A stretch of DNA of 64,000 nt from Clostridium saccharoperbutylacetonicum N1-4(HMT) (GCF_000340885.1 NC_020291.1:1301001-1365000); one strand, 5' to 3'; counted from the first letter of the stretch, positions 1-9,583 are shown. The notes: generated by a model from the letters alone, not told the origin. Translations and numbers: made by a program.

Positions 1-124
1 TGAAATAACTACTTTAAGTGATATGGCATTTACTATAAACACAGACACTGCTAAAAAATTGAATGTAACTATACCAAAGGAAATAGAAGATAAAGCTAAG
101 AAAGTGACTGGAGGCGCTGAATAG
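1..124 (+). CDS. ABC transporter substrate-binding protein, C-terminal end (partial)
   Basis: Only the last 40 codons are in the window; the frame is open from base 2 to TAG at 122-124. The tail reads like the end of a periplasmic-binding-type protein (…LNVTIPKEIEDKAKKVTGG…). The stop shares its G with the GTG start of the permease, so the genes are translationally coupled. The role is inferred mainly from the downstream permease and ATPase, which form a typical three-gene uptake operon of the TrpXYZ type. The substrate cannot be told from this fragment. Confidence 0.7.
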   Translation, partial: EITTLSDMAFTINTDTAKKLNVTIPKEIEDKAKKVTGGAE

Positions 125-1038
125 TGGATGTTTTAATTAATGTTTTAGAACAAGGGTTACTATTTTCACTTGTAGCAATAGCAGTTTATATAACCTATAA
201 AATATTGGACTTTCCAGATATGTCTGTTGATGGTACTTTTCCAATGGGAGCAGCTATTTCTGCAGCTCTTTTGATCCAAGGTGTAAATCCTTGGATTAGT
301 CTTATAGCAGCAGCTATTGGAGGTGGAATAGCTGGGTCAATAACAGGCTTTCTGCATGTTAAATTTAAAATTGATAATTTAATGGCTGGTATACTTATGA
401 TGATAGGTTTATATTCTATAAACTTAAGAATAATGGGAAAAGCTAATATTCCTTTATTTAATGCTAATCATGTCTTTAAATTAGGAATACCGGCTATGGG
501 AATTATTATTGCAATGCTTGTAGTAGTTAAGATTTTATTTGATTTATATATGAAAACAAAGTCTGGATTTTTACTTACAGCTGTAGGAGATAATGAACAA
601 GTGGTTTCTTCTCTTGGGGTAAATAAAGATATGATTAAAGTTTTAGGACTTGCTATAAGTAATGCATTAGCAGCATTAGCAGGAGCATTAACTGCTCAAT
701 ATCAAGGATTTAGTGATGTTGGAATGGGAACTGGTACTGTTGTAATGGGACTTGCAGCTGTAATTATTGGGACTTCTTTATTTGAAAAGATATCTTTTAT
801 AAAAGCAACTACATTATCAATAATTGGAGCAGTTATTTATAAATGTGCAATTGCTATAGTATTAAAATATGGATCAGTAGTTGGAATTACGCCTAATGAT
901 TTAAAGCTAATGACAGCAATAATTGTAATTATTGCGCTATGTTCTAATAATGGAATTTTTAAATTTAAAAAGAAAAAGACTATTGTGGAAGGTGGTGCAG
1001 TTGATGTTAAAAGTCAAACAACTATCCAAAGTATTTAA
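124..1038 (+). CDS. ABC transporter permease (BPD_transp_2 / TrpY-like)
   Basis: This 304-residue integral membrane protein has about eight hydrophobic segments from residue 9 to about 280. The segment around residues 185-215 (NALAALAGALTAQYQGFSD) is the conserved loop of the LivH/BPD_transp_2 permease family. The GTG start overlaps the upstream stop by one base. The basic C-terminus overlaps the next gene by about 35 bases. It probably forms the channel of an importer for an amino acid or similar small solute; family members are often annotated as tryptophan/tyrosine transporters, but specificity is not visible here. Confidence 0.85.
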   Translation: MDVLINVLEQGLLFSLVAIAVYITYKILDFPDMSVDGTFPMGAAISAALLIQGVNPWISLIAAAIGGGIAGSITGFLHVKFKIDNLMAGILMMIGLYSINLRIMGKANIPLFNANHVFKLGIPAMGIIIAMLVVVKILFDLYMKTKSGFLLTAVGDNEQVVSSLGVNKDMIKVLGLAISNALAALAGALTAQYQGFSDVGMGTGTVVMGLAAVIIGTSLFEKISFIKATTLSIIGAVIYKCAIAIVLKYGSVVGITPNDLKLMTAIIVIIALCSNNGIFKFKKKKTIVEGGAVDVKSQTTIQSI

Positions 1039-1798
1039 TTCTAATACTATAAATGAAAATAGGGTTTTTGATGGATTGTCTTTATCAGTTAATCAGGGGG
1101 ATTTTATAAGTATTATAGGCTCTAATGGGGCAGGAAAGTCGACTTTACTAAATATGATATCTGGAACTTTAGAAGCTGATTCGGGATCGATTGTATTAGA
1201 TGGAGATGAAGTTGTTAAGAAACCAGAATATATTAGATCTAGATCAATAGGAAGAGTGTTTCAAGATCCATCAAAAGGTGTATCACCTAATATGACAATT
1301 TTAGAAAACATCGCATTAGCTGATAATAAAGGTAAGAAATTTGGACTTAGCTTTGGAATAAATAAGAAAAGAATAGAGTACTATAAAGAAATGGTAAGAG
1401 AATTAAACTTGGGATTAGAAGATAAACTTTATAATAAAGTATTGTTATTATCAGGAGGCCAAAGACAAGCCCTTACATTGCTTATGTCAGTGATGTCTAA
1501 ACCTAAATTGCTATTATTAGATGAGCACACTGCTGCTCTAGATCCAAAGACTTCAGAAAAAATCATGGATATAACAAGAACAATTGTAAAAGATAGTGGA
1601 ATAACAACTTTGATGGTTACGCACAATCTTAAACATGCTCTTGAAAATGGAAATAGACTTTTTATGATGCATAGAGGAGAAATCCTATATGATGTAAAAG
1701 GCGAAGAAAAAGAAAAATTGGATACTAGTAAGCTTCTTGGACTTTTTGAAAAAGCTAATGGAGGAGAAGCACTAAGTGATAGAACTTTATTTGGATAA
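1004..1798 (+). CDS. ABC transporter ATP-binding protein
   Basis: The ATPase partner of the permease has 264 residues from ATG 1004, which is preceded by GGAAGGTGG. An upstream in-frame ATG at 932 lies deep in the permease gene and is unlikely to be used. Walker A is GSNGAGKST (about residues 39-47), the signature is LSGGQRQ and Walker B is LLLLDEH. All key motifs are intact. Gene order binding protein, permease, ATPase matches TrpXYZ-type importers. Confidence 0.88.
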   Translation: MLKVKQLSKVFNSNTINENRVFDGLSLSVNQGDFISIIGSNGAGKSTLLNMISGTLEADSGSIVLDGDEVVKKPEYIRSRSIGRVFQDPSKGVSPNMTILENIALADNKGKKFGLSFGINKKRIEYYKEMVRELNLGLEDKLYNKVLLLSGGQRQALTLLMSVMSKPKLLLLDEHTAALDPKTSEKIMDITRTIVKDSGITTLMVTHNLKHALENGNRLFMMHRGEILYDVKGEEKEKLDTSKLLGLFEKANGGEALSDRTLFG

Positions 1799-1862
1799 AA
1801 GTATAAAGAATATAGTTGATAGATACATTAGATTCGGGTAGAATTATTTTTATTTTAAAAAT

Positions 1863-1903
1863 AACCTGTTTCATGCTGCATATAGTATGAAGCGGGTTTT
1901 ATT
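1863..1903 (+). terminator. Rho-independent terminator after the ABC operon
   Basis: AACCTGTTTCATg pairs with tATGAAGCGGGTT across a short loop and is followed by TTTTATTAT. It separates the ABC operon from the polysaccharide genes. Confidence 0.75.
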
Positions 1904-2024
1904 ATATTTCAGATATTTGATTTCTTCAAGCTATGAATATAACGGTGTTGATTTAGTATAAAGAAAAGCTTTTTGTAAATACTAAAATCTGAAGAGAAAA
2001 ATAGTATTGCGGAGAGTTTGAGAA

Positions 2025-2717
2025 ATGAATGAAGAATATATTAAGAATGAAGAAATTATAAAATTTGAAGATATTTTTGATATACTGATTAAGAGATGGA
2101 AAATGATACTTCTAATAACATTAAGTATAGCTTTGATAGCTGTAGGTATAAATTTTTTTTTGGTTGCACCTAAATATAAAGCAAGTGAAAAAGTATTTAT
2201 AGGAAAGGAAGATACCAAAGATCAAAGTTATAATACTAATGACGTTCAAATGTATCAGAAGCTTATAAAGACATATGCAGAATTAATGATGACTGATGAT
2301 TTAGTTGATAGAGCAATTAAATCAGACGGTTTAAATATAACATCAGAAAAAGTACTTAGCAGTTTGACAGTTACTCCAAGAACTGATACTCAAATTATAG
2401 AAATTCAATATATAAGTACAGATAAAGCATTAGCTAAAGATGTAGTAAATTCAATTACAAATGAATTTATAAAATCATCTAAAGAACTTATACCCAATGG
2501 TAAGGTGAAAGTAATAGAAAGTGCAAAAGTTCCTGAAAGTCCGTCTAGTCCTAACAAAGCTATGAATATATTTATTGCATCTTTAGTTGGCTTTATTATT
2601 AGTATTGGATTAGCATTTTTGTTAGAGTTTATAGATAATACATTTAAGACAAAAGGTCAACTGGAAGAAGCACTAGGGATACCTGTTATTGGTGTAATTC
2701 CTGATGATGTTGAATAA
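2025..2717 (+). CDS. Chain-length regulator / tyrosine-kinase activator (Wzz/CapA family), copy A
   Basis: A 230-residue protein with the Wzz layout: a short cytoplasmic N-terminus, a membrane helix at about 26-48, an extracellular region, a proline-rich stretch (VPESPSSPNK) just before the second helix at about 180-200, and a short cytoplasmic tail. In Gram-positives this protein activates the separate BY-kinase encoded directly downstream and helps set polymer length. The kinase gene begins 14 bases on. A second copy lies at 23534. Confidence 0.9.
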   Translation: MNEEYIKNEEIIKFEDIFDILIKRWKMILLITLSIALIAVGINFFLVAPKYKASEKVFIGKEDTKDQSYNTNDVQMYQKLIKTYAELMMTDDLVDRAIKSDGLNITSEKVLSSLTVTPRTDTQIIEIQYISTDKALAKDVVNSITNEFIKSSKELIPNGKVKVIESAKVPESPSSPNKAMNIFIASLVGFIISIGLAFLLEFIDNTFKTKGQLEEALGIPVIGVIPDDVE

Positions 2718-2731
2718 AGGGGGGGAAAGTT

Positions 2732-3451
2732 ATGTTGGAGTCGAGAAGAATTAAAAAAGCAATAGAACTTCAAGAATATAAAGGTTTTGTAGTAGAGCAA
2801 AACCCAAAATCAATAGCAGCTGAGTCATATAGAACCTTAAGAACGAATATACAATACTCATCATTTGATAAACAAATAAAAACAATAGTTATTACAAGTG
2901 CAGAAGCAGCAGAAGGAAAATCTACAGTATCAGGTAATCTTGCATTATCATTTGCTCAAAATGAAAAGAAGGTTATATTAATAGATTGTGATTTAAGAAA
3001 ACCTTCAATGCATAAAAAATTTAAGATATCAAATTTAATTGGCTTGTCAGAAGTGCTTATAGGTAAAGAAGAATTAGAAAATGCAGTAGAAAAGCGTAAT
3101 GATAATTTGGATATTTTAACATCAGGTAAAATTCCACCCAATCCATCAGAAATGTTATCTTCAACAGCTATGAGTGCATTGATAGGAAGACTGAGAGAAA
3201 AATATGATATTATTATTTTAGACAGTGCACCACTTAAAGCAGTTACAGATGCTCAAATACTTTCAACGAAAGTAGATGGGACTATTCTTGTAACACGAGC
3301 TAAAAGAACTAGTAAAGAATCCGTAATTGAGGCTAAGAGTCTTTTGAATAAGGTAGGTGCTAATATAATAGGTACAGTTTTACATGCAGTTGAAAACACT
3401 AGAGGAAAATATTATTACTATTATGGAAGTGGCGATGAGAATAAGGATTAA
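2732..3451 (+). CDS. Bacterial tyrosine kinase (CpsD/CapB family), copy A
   Basis: A 239-residue autophosphorylating BY-kinase. Walker A lies in SAEAAEGKST (56-65), Walker A' is VILIDCDLRKP (81-91) and Walker B is IIILDSAP (160-167). A run of five tyrosines at 227-231 forms the autophosphorylation tail typical of CapB/CpsD. A GGGGGG-rich ribosome site precedes ATG 2732. With the upstream activator and downstream phosphatase it forms the usual switch controlling polymerisation and export. Copy B at 24233 has a shorter tyrosine tail. Confidence 0.92.
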   Translation: MLESRRIKKAIELQEYKGFVVEQNPKSIAAESYRTLRTNIQYSSFDKQIKTIVITSAEAAEGKSTVSGNLALSFAQNEKKVILIDCDLRKPSMHKKFKISNLIGLSEVLIGKEELENAVEKRNDNLDILTSGKIPPNPSEMLSSTAMSALIGRLREKYDIIILDSAPLKAVTDAQILSTKVDGTILVTRAKRTSKESVIEAKSLLNKVGANIIGTVLHAVENTRGKYYYYYGSGDENKD

Positions 3452-3532
3452 AAATAATAAAAAGAGTATTTTAAAATGAAATTAAAGAAACTTTCAAGAA
3501 ACAGATTATAGAAAAGTTAGCTAGGAGCAAAT

Positions 3533-4303
3533 ATGATAGTAGATATTCATTCACATATAATACCGGGAATTGATGATGGAGCAAAAAATATGGAAATTAC
3601 CCTAGAGATGTTAAGGAATGCAGAAAAAGATGGAACTAAACAAATCATTGCAACACCTCATTATCTTTTGGAATATGGTGAAGCTATGATTTCAGAAGTG
3701 AGGGAATTTGTTAATGAGATTAATGAAATACTGACTCGAGAGGGGGTAGATGTGAAAGTATATAGTGGACAAGAGGTGTATTATACTGAAAATATAATAC
3801 AATATTATATGGAAGGGAAAATTGGAACATTAAATGATTCAAAATATATGTTAATTGAATTTCCTATGAGAAAATTTGATGATAATATTATAGATATAAT
3901 TTATGAACTTCAAGTTAGACATATTATTCCAATAATAGCTCATCCAGAAAGATATAAGCCTATTATTGAAAAAACTTCATATATTAATAGGTTTATTAAC
4001 GAGGGATATCTATTCCAAATGAATACTGGAAGTTTAGAAGGGAAGTTTGGGGCAGATGTAAAAAAAACTGCAGAGATTCTTTTAAGGAATGGAATATATA
4101 ATTTCATTGGATCAGATGCACATGATACTAAAAATAGAAATACAGGATTATCTGCTGCAATAACATTAATAAATAAGTATGATAGTAATCTTGAAAAAAT
4201 ATTTAATGATAGTTCAGTAAAAATTCTAAACTGTGAGCAGGTTGACTTTTTTGGTGAAGAAATTAAAGAGAAGAAATCAATATTCTCATTTTTTAAGAAA
4301 TGA
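3533..4303 (+). CDS. PHP-type tyrosine-protein phosphatase (CpsB/YwqE family), copy A
   Basis: A 256-residue metal-dependent phosphatase. Metal ligands are visible in DIHSHIIPGIDDG (N-terminus), ATPHY, AHPERY and GSDAH. CpsB/YwqE enzymes remove phosphate from the BY-kinase tail, completing the kinase cycle encoded just upstream. Translation starts at ATG 3533 after AGGAGC. A terminator follows the gene. A close paralogue is at 18588, and most of both proteins aligns residue for residue. Confidence 0.92.
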   Translation: MIVDIHSHIIPGIDDGAKNMEITLEMLRNAEKDGTKQIIATPHYLLEYGEAMISEVREFVNEINEILTREGVDVKVYSGQEVYYTENIIQYYMEGKIGTLNDSKYMLIEFPMRKFDDNIIDIIYELQVRHIIPIIAHPERYKPIIEKTSYINRFINEGYLFQMNTGSLEGKFGADVKKTAEILLRNGIYNFIGSDAHDTKNRNTGLSAAITLINKYDSNLEKIFNDSSVKILNCEQVDFFGEEIKEKKSIFSFFKK

Positions 4304-4361
4304 ATTTATATAAAATGTATATGGGACAATTCTGAATAATATTAATATATAACTTAATTAA

Positions 4362-4406
4362 AGGGCGTTAAACATTTTGAAAATAAAATGTTTGGCGCTC
4401 TTTTTT
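4362..4406 (+). terminator. Rho-independent terminator after phosphatase A
   Basis: A long stem with left arm AGGGCGTTAAACATTTT and right arm AAAATGTTTGGCGCTCT, followed by TTTTTT. It ends the regulator/kinase/phosphatase transcript. Confidence 0.88.
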
Positions 4407-4625
4407 AGTGAATAAGATCAGGTGATATTATTACTTTTTAGTTATCATTTGCCTATTATTTTAGAAGAAAGATTTTACTTTTAATTGTAGCTAAAAATAT
4501 TTATATAGACTTAATTAAATCTGATTATATTTATTTCATACAATAAATATTGCGACACAATATGACAGAAAAAAATATAAATGTCGTATTATACATATTC
4601 TACAAAAATAGCAAACAATTATTAA
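4407..4625. other. Non-coding stretch between terminator and promoter
   Basis: Very AT-rich DNA with no convincing ORF and no clear repeat. It sits between the terminator at 4362 and the promoter at 4626. Confidence 0.5.
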
Positions 4626-4654
4626 TTAACAGGGTATATAGATTGTGTTATAAT
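4626..4654 (+). promoter_or_regulatory. Sigma-A-type promoter of the phosphoglycosyl transferase operon A
   Basis: TTAACA (4626-4631), 17 bases, then TATAAT (4649-4654). The expected start near 4661 leaves a leader of about 100 bases before TTG 4759. This promoter lacks the dyad box found before copy B at 27518, so the two copies appear to be regulated differently. Confidence 0.65.
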
Positions 4655-4758
4655 AAATTATGTAAAAAAAATACTAAAATATTTTTGAAATTTGTATTGG
4701 ATTAAAATATGAATTTAAAGAAATAATAATTTAGGAATGAGAATTAGGGGGGGTATGC

Positions 4759-5421
4759 TTGCAACAATTGGATCTAGAACGACAAGAAGCTTTGTTTATG
4801 GAGCAAATTGAAACAAAAAGAAGGTATTGTTTTTTCAAGAGAATGATGGATATAATATGTTCATTGATTGGGCTTATAGCATTAGTTCCAATATTTCTTA
4901 TAGTAGCAGTTGCAATTAAGATTGAGTCAAAAGGACCAATAGTTTTTATTCAAAAGAGAGTTGGGAAGGATGGTAAAACTTTTGGTATATATAAGTTTAG
5001 GTCCATGGTGGTAAATGCAGAAGAATTAAAAGACAAGCTATCTGATAAAAATGAGATAAGTGGGCCAATGTTTAAGATGAAAGAAGATCCAAGAGTAACA
5101 AAGGTTGGTAAATTTATTAGAAAGACAAGCATAGATGAGCTTCCTCAATTAATTAATGTATTAAGAGGGGAAATGAGTCTGGTAGGACCAAGACCGTCGC
5201 TTCCAGATGAAGTTATGAAGTTTGAAAATTGGATGATGCAGAGATTAAGTGTTAAGCCAGGTCTTACTTGTTATTGGCAAGTGTCCGGAAGAAATGATAT
5301 TGGATTTAGAGAATGGATGAGACTAGATATTAAGTATGTAGAGGAGAGAAGTTTACTAGTTGATATACAATTAATATTTAAAACATTTTTTGTACTCTTC
5401 GGAGATGAGCATGCAAGTTAA
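4759..5421 (+). CDS. Undecaprenyl-phosphate sugar phosphotransferase (PF02397), copy A
   Basis: A 220-residue monotopic phosphoglycosyl transferase that starts lipid-linked repeat-unit synthesis by moving a sugar 1-phosphate onto undecaprenyl phosphate. It has a membrane-embedded helix at about 31-53, YKFRSMVVNAEE, the DELPQLINVLRGEMSLVGPRP region (catalytic Asp-Glu) and KPGLTCYWQVSGRND. The start is TTG 4759, placed behind AGGGGGGG. The sugar is not determinable. Copy B (27705) is a close paralogue with an ATG start. Confidence 0.92.
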   Translation: MQQLDLERQEALFMEQIETKRRYCFFKRMMDIICSLIGLIALVPIFLIVAVAIKIESKGPIVFIQKRVGKDGKTFGIYKFRSMVVNAEELKDKLSDKNEISGPMFKMKEDPRVTKVGKFIRKTSIDELPQLINVLRGEMSLVGPRPSLPDEVMKFENWMMQRLSVKPGLTCYWQVSGRNDIGFREWMRLDIKYVEERSLLVDIQLIFKTFFVLFGDEHAS

Positions 5422-5437
5422 GGGAGGGAACAATGAA

Positions 5438-5887
5438 ATGAAGATATGTTTTGTAACATCAAGTGGAGGTCATCTAACACATTTAATACAATTAAAGGAA
5501 TGGTGGAAGGATAAAGAGAGATTCTGGGTTACTTTTGATAAGGAAGATTCAAGATCAATATTAAATGGTGAGCGTAAATACTGGTGTTATTTCCCTACCA
5601 ATAGAAATATTAAGAATCTTATTAAAAATACATTTCTATCTATAAAAGTTTTAATTAAAGAAAAACCAGATTTAATTATCAGTACAGGGGCTGCACCTGC
5701 TATTCCATTCTTTTATATAGGAAAATTATTAGGTGCAAAAGTAGTGTATATAGAAGTATATGATAGAATTGATAAACCGACTATAACTGGAAAAATTGTT
5801 CATCCAATAAGTGATTTATTTATATTGCAATGGGAAGAACAAAAGAAATTCTATTCTAAAGGTCAAGTTTTAGGAGGGATATTTTAA
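5438..5887 (+). CDS. Alg14-like glycosyltransferase subunit (PssD/EpsE type)
   Basis: A 149-residue protein starting MKICFVTSSGGHLTHL, the N-terminal signature of the Alg14 family, which anchors and helps bind acceptor for an Alg13-like partner. ATG 5438 is preferred because AGGGAGGG lies nine bases upstream; the longer frame back to 5390 would run into the previous gene. The stop overlaps the start of the Alg13-like gene by one base (TAATG). Together the pair adds the second sugar. Confidence 0.85.
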   Translation: MKICFVTSSGGHLTHLIQLKEWWKDKERFWVTFDKEDSRSILNGERKYWCYFPTNRNIKNLIKNTFLSIKVLIKEKPDLIISTGAAPAIPFFYIGKLLGAKVVYIEVYDRIDKPTITGKIVHPISDLFILQWEEQKKFYSKGQVLGGIF

Positions 5888-6372
5888 TGATATTTGTAAC
5901 TGTAGGAACACACGAACAGGGATTAGATAGATTGTTAATCGAGTTAGATAGATTAGTAGAAACTGGTGAAGTAAAACACAAGGTGTTTGCTCAAATAGGA
6001 TACAGTAAATATATTCCTAAAAATTATAAATATAAAGAATTACTTGGATATGAAGAAATGGAGCTATATGTAAAGAAGAGTGACATAATTATAACTCACG
6101 GTGGTCCTGGAAGTATATTTCAAGCATTACAACATGATAAAATACCAATAGTAGTACCAAGAAATTCAGAATTTAAAGAGCATGTTGATAATCATCAAAT
6201 ACTTTTTACAAAAAGGTTAGAGAATTCAGAAAAGATTTTAGCAGTTTATGATATTGATGAATTAGCTTCAAGAATTAATAATTATGAAAATCTGATATTG
6301 GGATGTAAAATTGGTGATTCTGAAAAAGATAATTTTATTAGAAAATTTGATAAATTGATTATGGGCTTATAA
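5887..6372 (+). CDS. Alg13-like glycosyltransferase catalytic subunit (GT28 C-terminal fold)
   Basis: A 161-residue protein of the PF04101 fold. MIFVTVGTHEQGLDRL is the N-terminal hallmark and ITHGGPGSIFQAL the nucleotide-sugar binding segment. It works with the Alg14-like partner encoded immediately upstream as a split glycosyltransferase, as in streptococcal Cps14F/G and lactococcal EpsE/F. A terminator follows, so genes 4759-6372 form a compact three-gene operon. Confidence 0.87.
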   Translation: MIFVTVGTHEQGLDRLLIELDRLVETGEVKHKVFAQIGYSKYIPKNYKYKELLGYEEMELYVKKSDIIITHGGPGSIFQALQHDKIPIVVPRNSEFKEHVDNHQILFTKRLENSEKILAVYDIDELASRINNYENLILGCKIGDSEKDNFIRKFDKLIMGL

Positions 6373-6402
6373 TTTACAATTACAGATAAGCAAAATAGAA
6401 AC

Positions 6403-6442
6403 GAGATCAATGAAAAGTGATTTTTTATTGGTCTCATTTTTT
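6403..6442 (+). terminator. Rho-independent terminator
   Basis: GAGATCAAT pairs with ATTGGTCTC (one G-T pair), followed by ATTTTTT. It lies 30 bases after the Alg13-like gene. The next 200 bases to 6651 are AT-rich leader DNA with no convincing gene. Confidence 0.75.
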
Positions 6443-6651
6443 ATTGAATATATTAATAAAAAATTTCTATGTGGAAAATAATTCATTTTACATAAAAGCG
6501 TGATATATGGGAAATAATTTAGTAGAAACTTAATTGAGAAGGAGCTTAAATTACATAATATATGTTGCAATTGATGATGCTTAATTTATATTTTAGATAA
6601 AAATTGAAGTTGTGACTGCAATACTTATAGAGAAAGTTTGAGGAGTGAAAA

Positions 6652-7746
6652 ATGAATATATTATATATTAACAGGGGAATGGGTGTAGGTGGAGTTGAAA
6701 AATGTATCATTGAATTGACTAGATTATTTATGAATGACAATAAAATTGTAGTAGCAAGTATGGGTGGAGAATTAGTAAAAGAATTAATGGATATGGGAAT
6801 TAAGCATTATAAGATAATAAATACTGATTCTAAAAATATTTTAGACATATTAAGAAATGTAAAAATTATAAATAAGATAGTTAAAGAGGAGAAAATAAAT
6901 ATAATACATAGTCACCATAGAATGACAACATTGCTTGCGAAAGTAGTATCAAAAATTACTAAAGTACCAATTATTCATACTCAGCATTTATGTATTGACG
7001 ATAAATTTAAATTTACTAAGATGACTTTAGAAGGGGTGAGTATTATAACAGTGAGCAATGGTGCTAAAGAAGCTTTAGTGAATAAGTGTGACTTAGACGA
7101 AGGTAGAATAACTACTATTTATAATACTGTTAATATTGAAAATGCGAATGAAGAAATAGATAAAATACTGCTCAAATTAAAGGCTGAGAACAGATTTGTA
7201 ATAGCACAGATTAGTAGGCTGGTTGATTATAAGGGTGTATATGATTTTTTAAGCATTGCTAAAAGCATTAATGAAGAAGGAAGTAATATAAGATTTATAC
7301 TTATTGGTGATGGGGAAGAGAAAGAAAATATTAGAAATTTTATTAAAAAAAATGCATTGGATGATTTTGTATTTATTTTGGGAAATAAGGATAATGTAAT
7401 TAATCAATTAAAATATATAAATTTGGTATTATTATGCTCTTATATTGAAGGATTGCCATTAACACCTTTAGAAGCATTTTCGCAAGGAGTGCCAGTTATA
7501 GCAACCAACATTCCAGGAACGAAGGAAGAAATTGAAAATGGAATAAATGGTTATTTAGTTGAAATGAAAGATATTGATGGATTTAAGGAAAAAATAATGA
7601 ATATATATCAGAATAAAGAGAAATATATAATAATGAAGAAAAGATGTGTAGAAATATTTAATAGGAAATTTAATAGTGAAATATATTTTAATTCTTACTT
7701 AGATGTATATAAGGCAAATTTAAAAAATAGCAGGTTCATGAAGTAG
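6652..7746 (+). CDS. Glycosyltransferase family 4
   Basis: A 364-residue GT-B glycosyltransferase. The N-terminal domain has a glycine-rich loop (RGMGVGGVEK) and the C-terminal donor domain has the EX7E motif (EGLPLTPLE) followed by AFSQGVPVIATNIPG. GAGGAG precedes the ATG. Donor and acceptor sugars cannot be read from sequence. It opens the distal part of module A. Confidence 0.88.
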   Translation: MNILYINRGMGVGGVEKCIIELTRLFMNDNKIVVASMGGELVKELMDMGIKHYKIINTDSKNILDILRNVKIINKIVKEEKINIIHSHHRMTTLLAKVVSKITKVPIIHTQHLCIDDKFKFTKMTLEGVSIITVSNGAKEALVNKCDLDEGRITTIYNTVNIENANEEIDKILLKLKAENRFVIAQISRLVDYKGVYDFLSIAKSINEEGSNIRFILIGDGEEKENIRNFIKKNALDDFVFILGNKDNVINQLKYINLVLLCSYIEGLPLTPLEAFSQGVPVIATNIPGTKEEIENGINGYLVEMKDIDGFKEKIMNIYQNKEKYIIMKKRCVEIFNRKFNSEIYFNSYLDVYKANLKNSRFMK

Positions 7747-7754
7747 GTAAAAAA

Positions 7755-8309
7755 ATGATAGGTAAAATTGTTAAGTATTTAAAATCTTTTATAAGAATTA
7801 TTATACTCAAATTAAAGTTCGGAAAAAAGATAAAATTTAAATTGGCCAATATAAAATCTTTGTATATAGGTAAAAATGTAAAAATCAACATAAATATGGG
7901 ATGCAAATTATGTTTTGGGGAGAATGCATATATTGAAGACTTTTGCAGAATAGAATGTCTAAAGGGGAATATATATATTGGAGGTAATACTTTTCTTAAT
8001 ACAAATTGTAATTTAATAGCTTTAGTTGGAATAAACATAGGTGAAGATTGTCTTTTGGGATCTAATATAGGAATTTATGATCACGACCATCGGTATGATA
8101 TGAAGGATTTACCTATTACAAAACAAGGTTTTACAATGGGGAAAATAAAGATAGAAGATAATGTTTGGATAGGAAGTAATTGTACTATAACAAAAGGTGT
8201 AAATATAAAAAGTACAGTAATTGTAGCTGCAAATTCAGTTGTTACTAAAAATTTAGAAGCGAAAGGTATTTACGGAGGGGTTCCTAGTAAGTTAATAAAG
8301 AAGTTATAA
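7755..8309 (+). CDS. Left-handed beta-helix acetyltransferase (hexapeptide repeat)
   Basis: A 184-residue acyltransferase of the WcaF/NodL/CysE-like superfamily. Hexapeptide repeats run from about residue 35 (IYIGGNTFLNTNC, IGEDCLLGSNIGIYD) through WIGSNCTITKGVNI, with the catalytic-type histidine in DHDHRYD. The end VYGGVPSKLIKK-like (actual IYGGVPSKLIKKL) is the usual family C-terminus. It probably O-acetylates a sugar of the repeat unit. It begins eight bases after the preceding glycosyltransferase. Confidence 0.87.
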   Translation: MIGKIVKYLKSFIRIIILKLKFGKKIKFKLANIKSLYIGKNVKININMGCKLCFGENAYIEDFCRIECLKGNIYIGGNTFLNTNCNLIALVGINIGEDCLLGSNIGIYDHDHRYDMKDLPITKQGFTMGKIKIEDNVWIGSNCTITKGVNIKSTVIVAANSVVTKNLEAKGIYGGVPSKLIKKL

Positions 8310-8333
8310 AACTTTTTTCGAAAGGAGAAAAGG

Positions 8334-9524
8334 ATGTTTTTCTTTTTTAATGTTTTGTTTGAAATATTTTTATTTCAAAATTGTTTTGTTTACATCTTTC
8401 CAATCTTTAATAATATAGATGAAGCATGCACTCTTTTATTACTAATTTTAACGATTTGTGCTTTAATGAATAAATTTCGTAAAAAAGCACTTTTTTCAAT
8501 AGAAAAGAAAATTACATGGTTTATGTTTATTTTCATGATTATAGGGGCGTTGAGTACAGTAATTTTTAAAATTCAACCTGAAAAAAGTGCAATTTATAAA
8601 GATGCATTTAATATAATAAAATTTCCTGTTTTCTATATATGTGCTTTAGTATTGTCAAATGGATTGAATAAAGAAAGGCTGTTAACTAGCGTAGCTAATA
8701 GATCACGGATTTACATAATGATTATATTCATATTCTCAATTATTAATATTTTTTTTGAAATAGGAATGAATATTGATGTAAGGTATGGTTTAAGAAGCTA
8801 TAAATTTTTATTTAGTCATTCGACGTATTTGGTTTCATCTATGGTAATTATGATGTGTGTAATAATAGCAGATCAACATAAAAAGAGTGATCTAATATTC
8901 ATTATTGAGTCAATAATCATATTGATTTTAACCTTCAGAAACAAAGCATTTGTGTTTATATTGGCATATTTCTTTGAAAAGCTAATGTTGAAATATTTTA
9001 AGAAAATAAAATTAAAATATATTTTTATACTCGGAATATTTGGGATTTTAATAACCTATAAAAAGATAGTAGAAGTTGCATCCTATGGGATTATAGCTGC
9101 AAGACCTGCGCTTTATATTGTTGGATTTAAGTTAGCATGTGATCATTTTCCATTTGGATCAGGCTTTGGAACATTTGCATCTTATTTGTCTGGCCAATAT
9201 TATTCACCAGTATATGATATGTATTCAATTAGCACTGTAATAGGATTAACAAGGGATATGTATGATTATATGGCTGATACGTTTTGGCCATATATATATG
9301 GCCAGTTTGGTTTTGTTGGATTTGTACTCTTTGTTGCCGCAATAATATCTATATTTATATCAATAAAAAGACGGTATTATCTAAATAAAAAAAATATGCT
9401 GGCAGCATTTTTGCTGTTTTCATACATTTTAATTGCAAGTACGGCAGAAGCTATTTTTACGGATGTTACTGGAATATTCATTTTTATGGTAATGGCTACT
9501 TATCTAGGTGAAAATAGAATATAG
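8334..9524 (+). CDS. Wzy-like polysaccharide polymerase, module A
   Basis: A 396-residue very hydrophobic protein with about ten membrane segments and a large extracytoplasmic loop before the C-terminal helices (about residues 270-320, with GSGFGTFASYLSG). This layout is typical of O-antigen polymerase/ligase family proteins, whose primary sequence is poorly conserved. The call rests on topology, the short GxGxGTF motif and location in an EPS operon. AAAGGAG precedes the ATG. Module B has its own polymerase at 40429. Confidence 0.78.
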   Translation: MFFFFNVLFEIFLFQNCFVYIFPIFNNIDEACTLLLLILTICALMNKFRKKALFSIEKKITWFMFIFMIIGALSTVIFKIQPEKSAIYKDAFNIIKFPVFYICALVLSNGLNKERLLTSVANRSRIYIMIIFIFSIINIFFEIGMNIDVRYGLRSYKFLFSHSTYLVSSMVIMMCVIIADQHKKSDLIFIIESIIILILTFRNKAFVFILAYFFEKLMLKYFKKIKLKYIFILGIFGILITYKKIVEVASYGIIAARPALYIVGFKLACDHFPFGSGFGTFASYLSGQYYSPVYDMYSISTVIGLTRDMYDYMADTFWPYIYGQFGFVGFVLFVAAIISIFISIKRRYYLNKKNMLAAFLLFSYILIASTAEAIFTDVTGIFIFMVMATYLGENRI

Positions 9525-9583
9525 ACTAAAATTAAAAATGATAAAAATTATGATAATAATACTATAGATACACGGAGGATAAT

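Noticed and set aside
1834..1850. GGGTAG near the start of the EPS region as a fifth dyad box
   Set aside because: There is no left arm, no GGTTAC and no TATACT at 18 bases.
6560..6600. Twelve-codon ORF before the GT4 gene as a leader peptide
   Set aside because: There is no attenuator-like hairpin or codon bias to support it.
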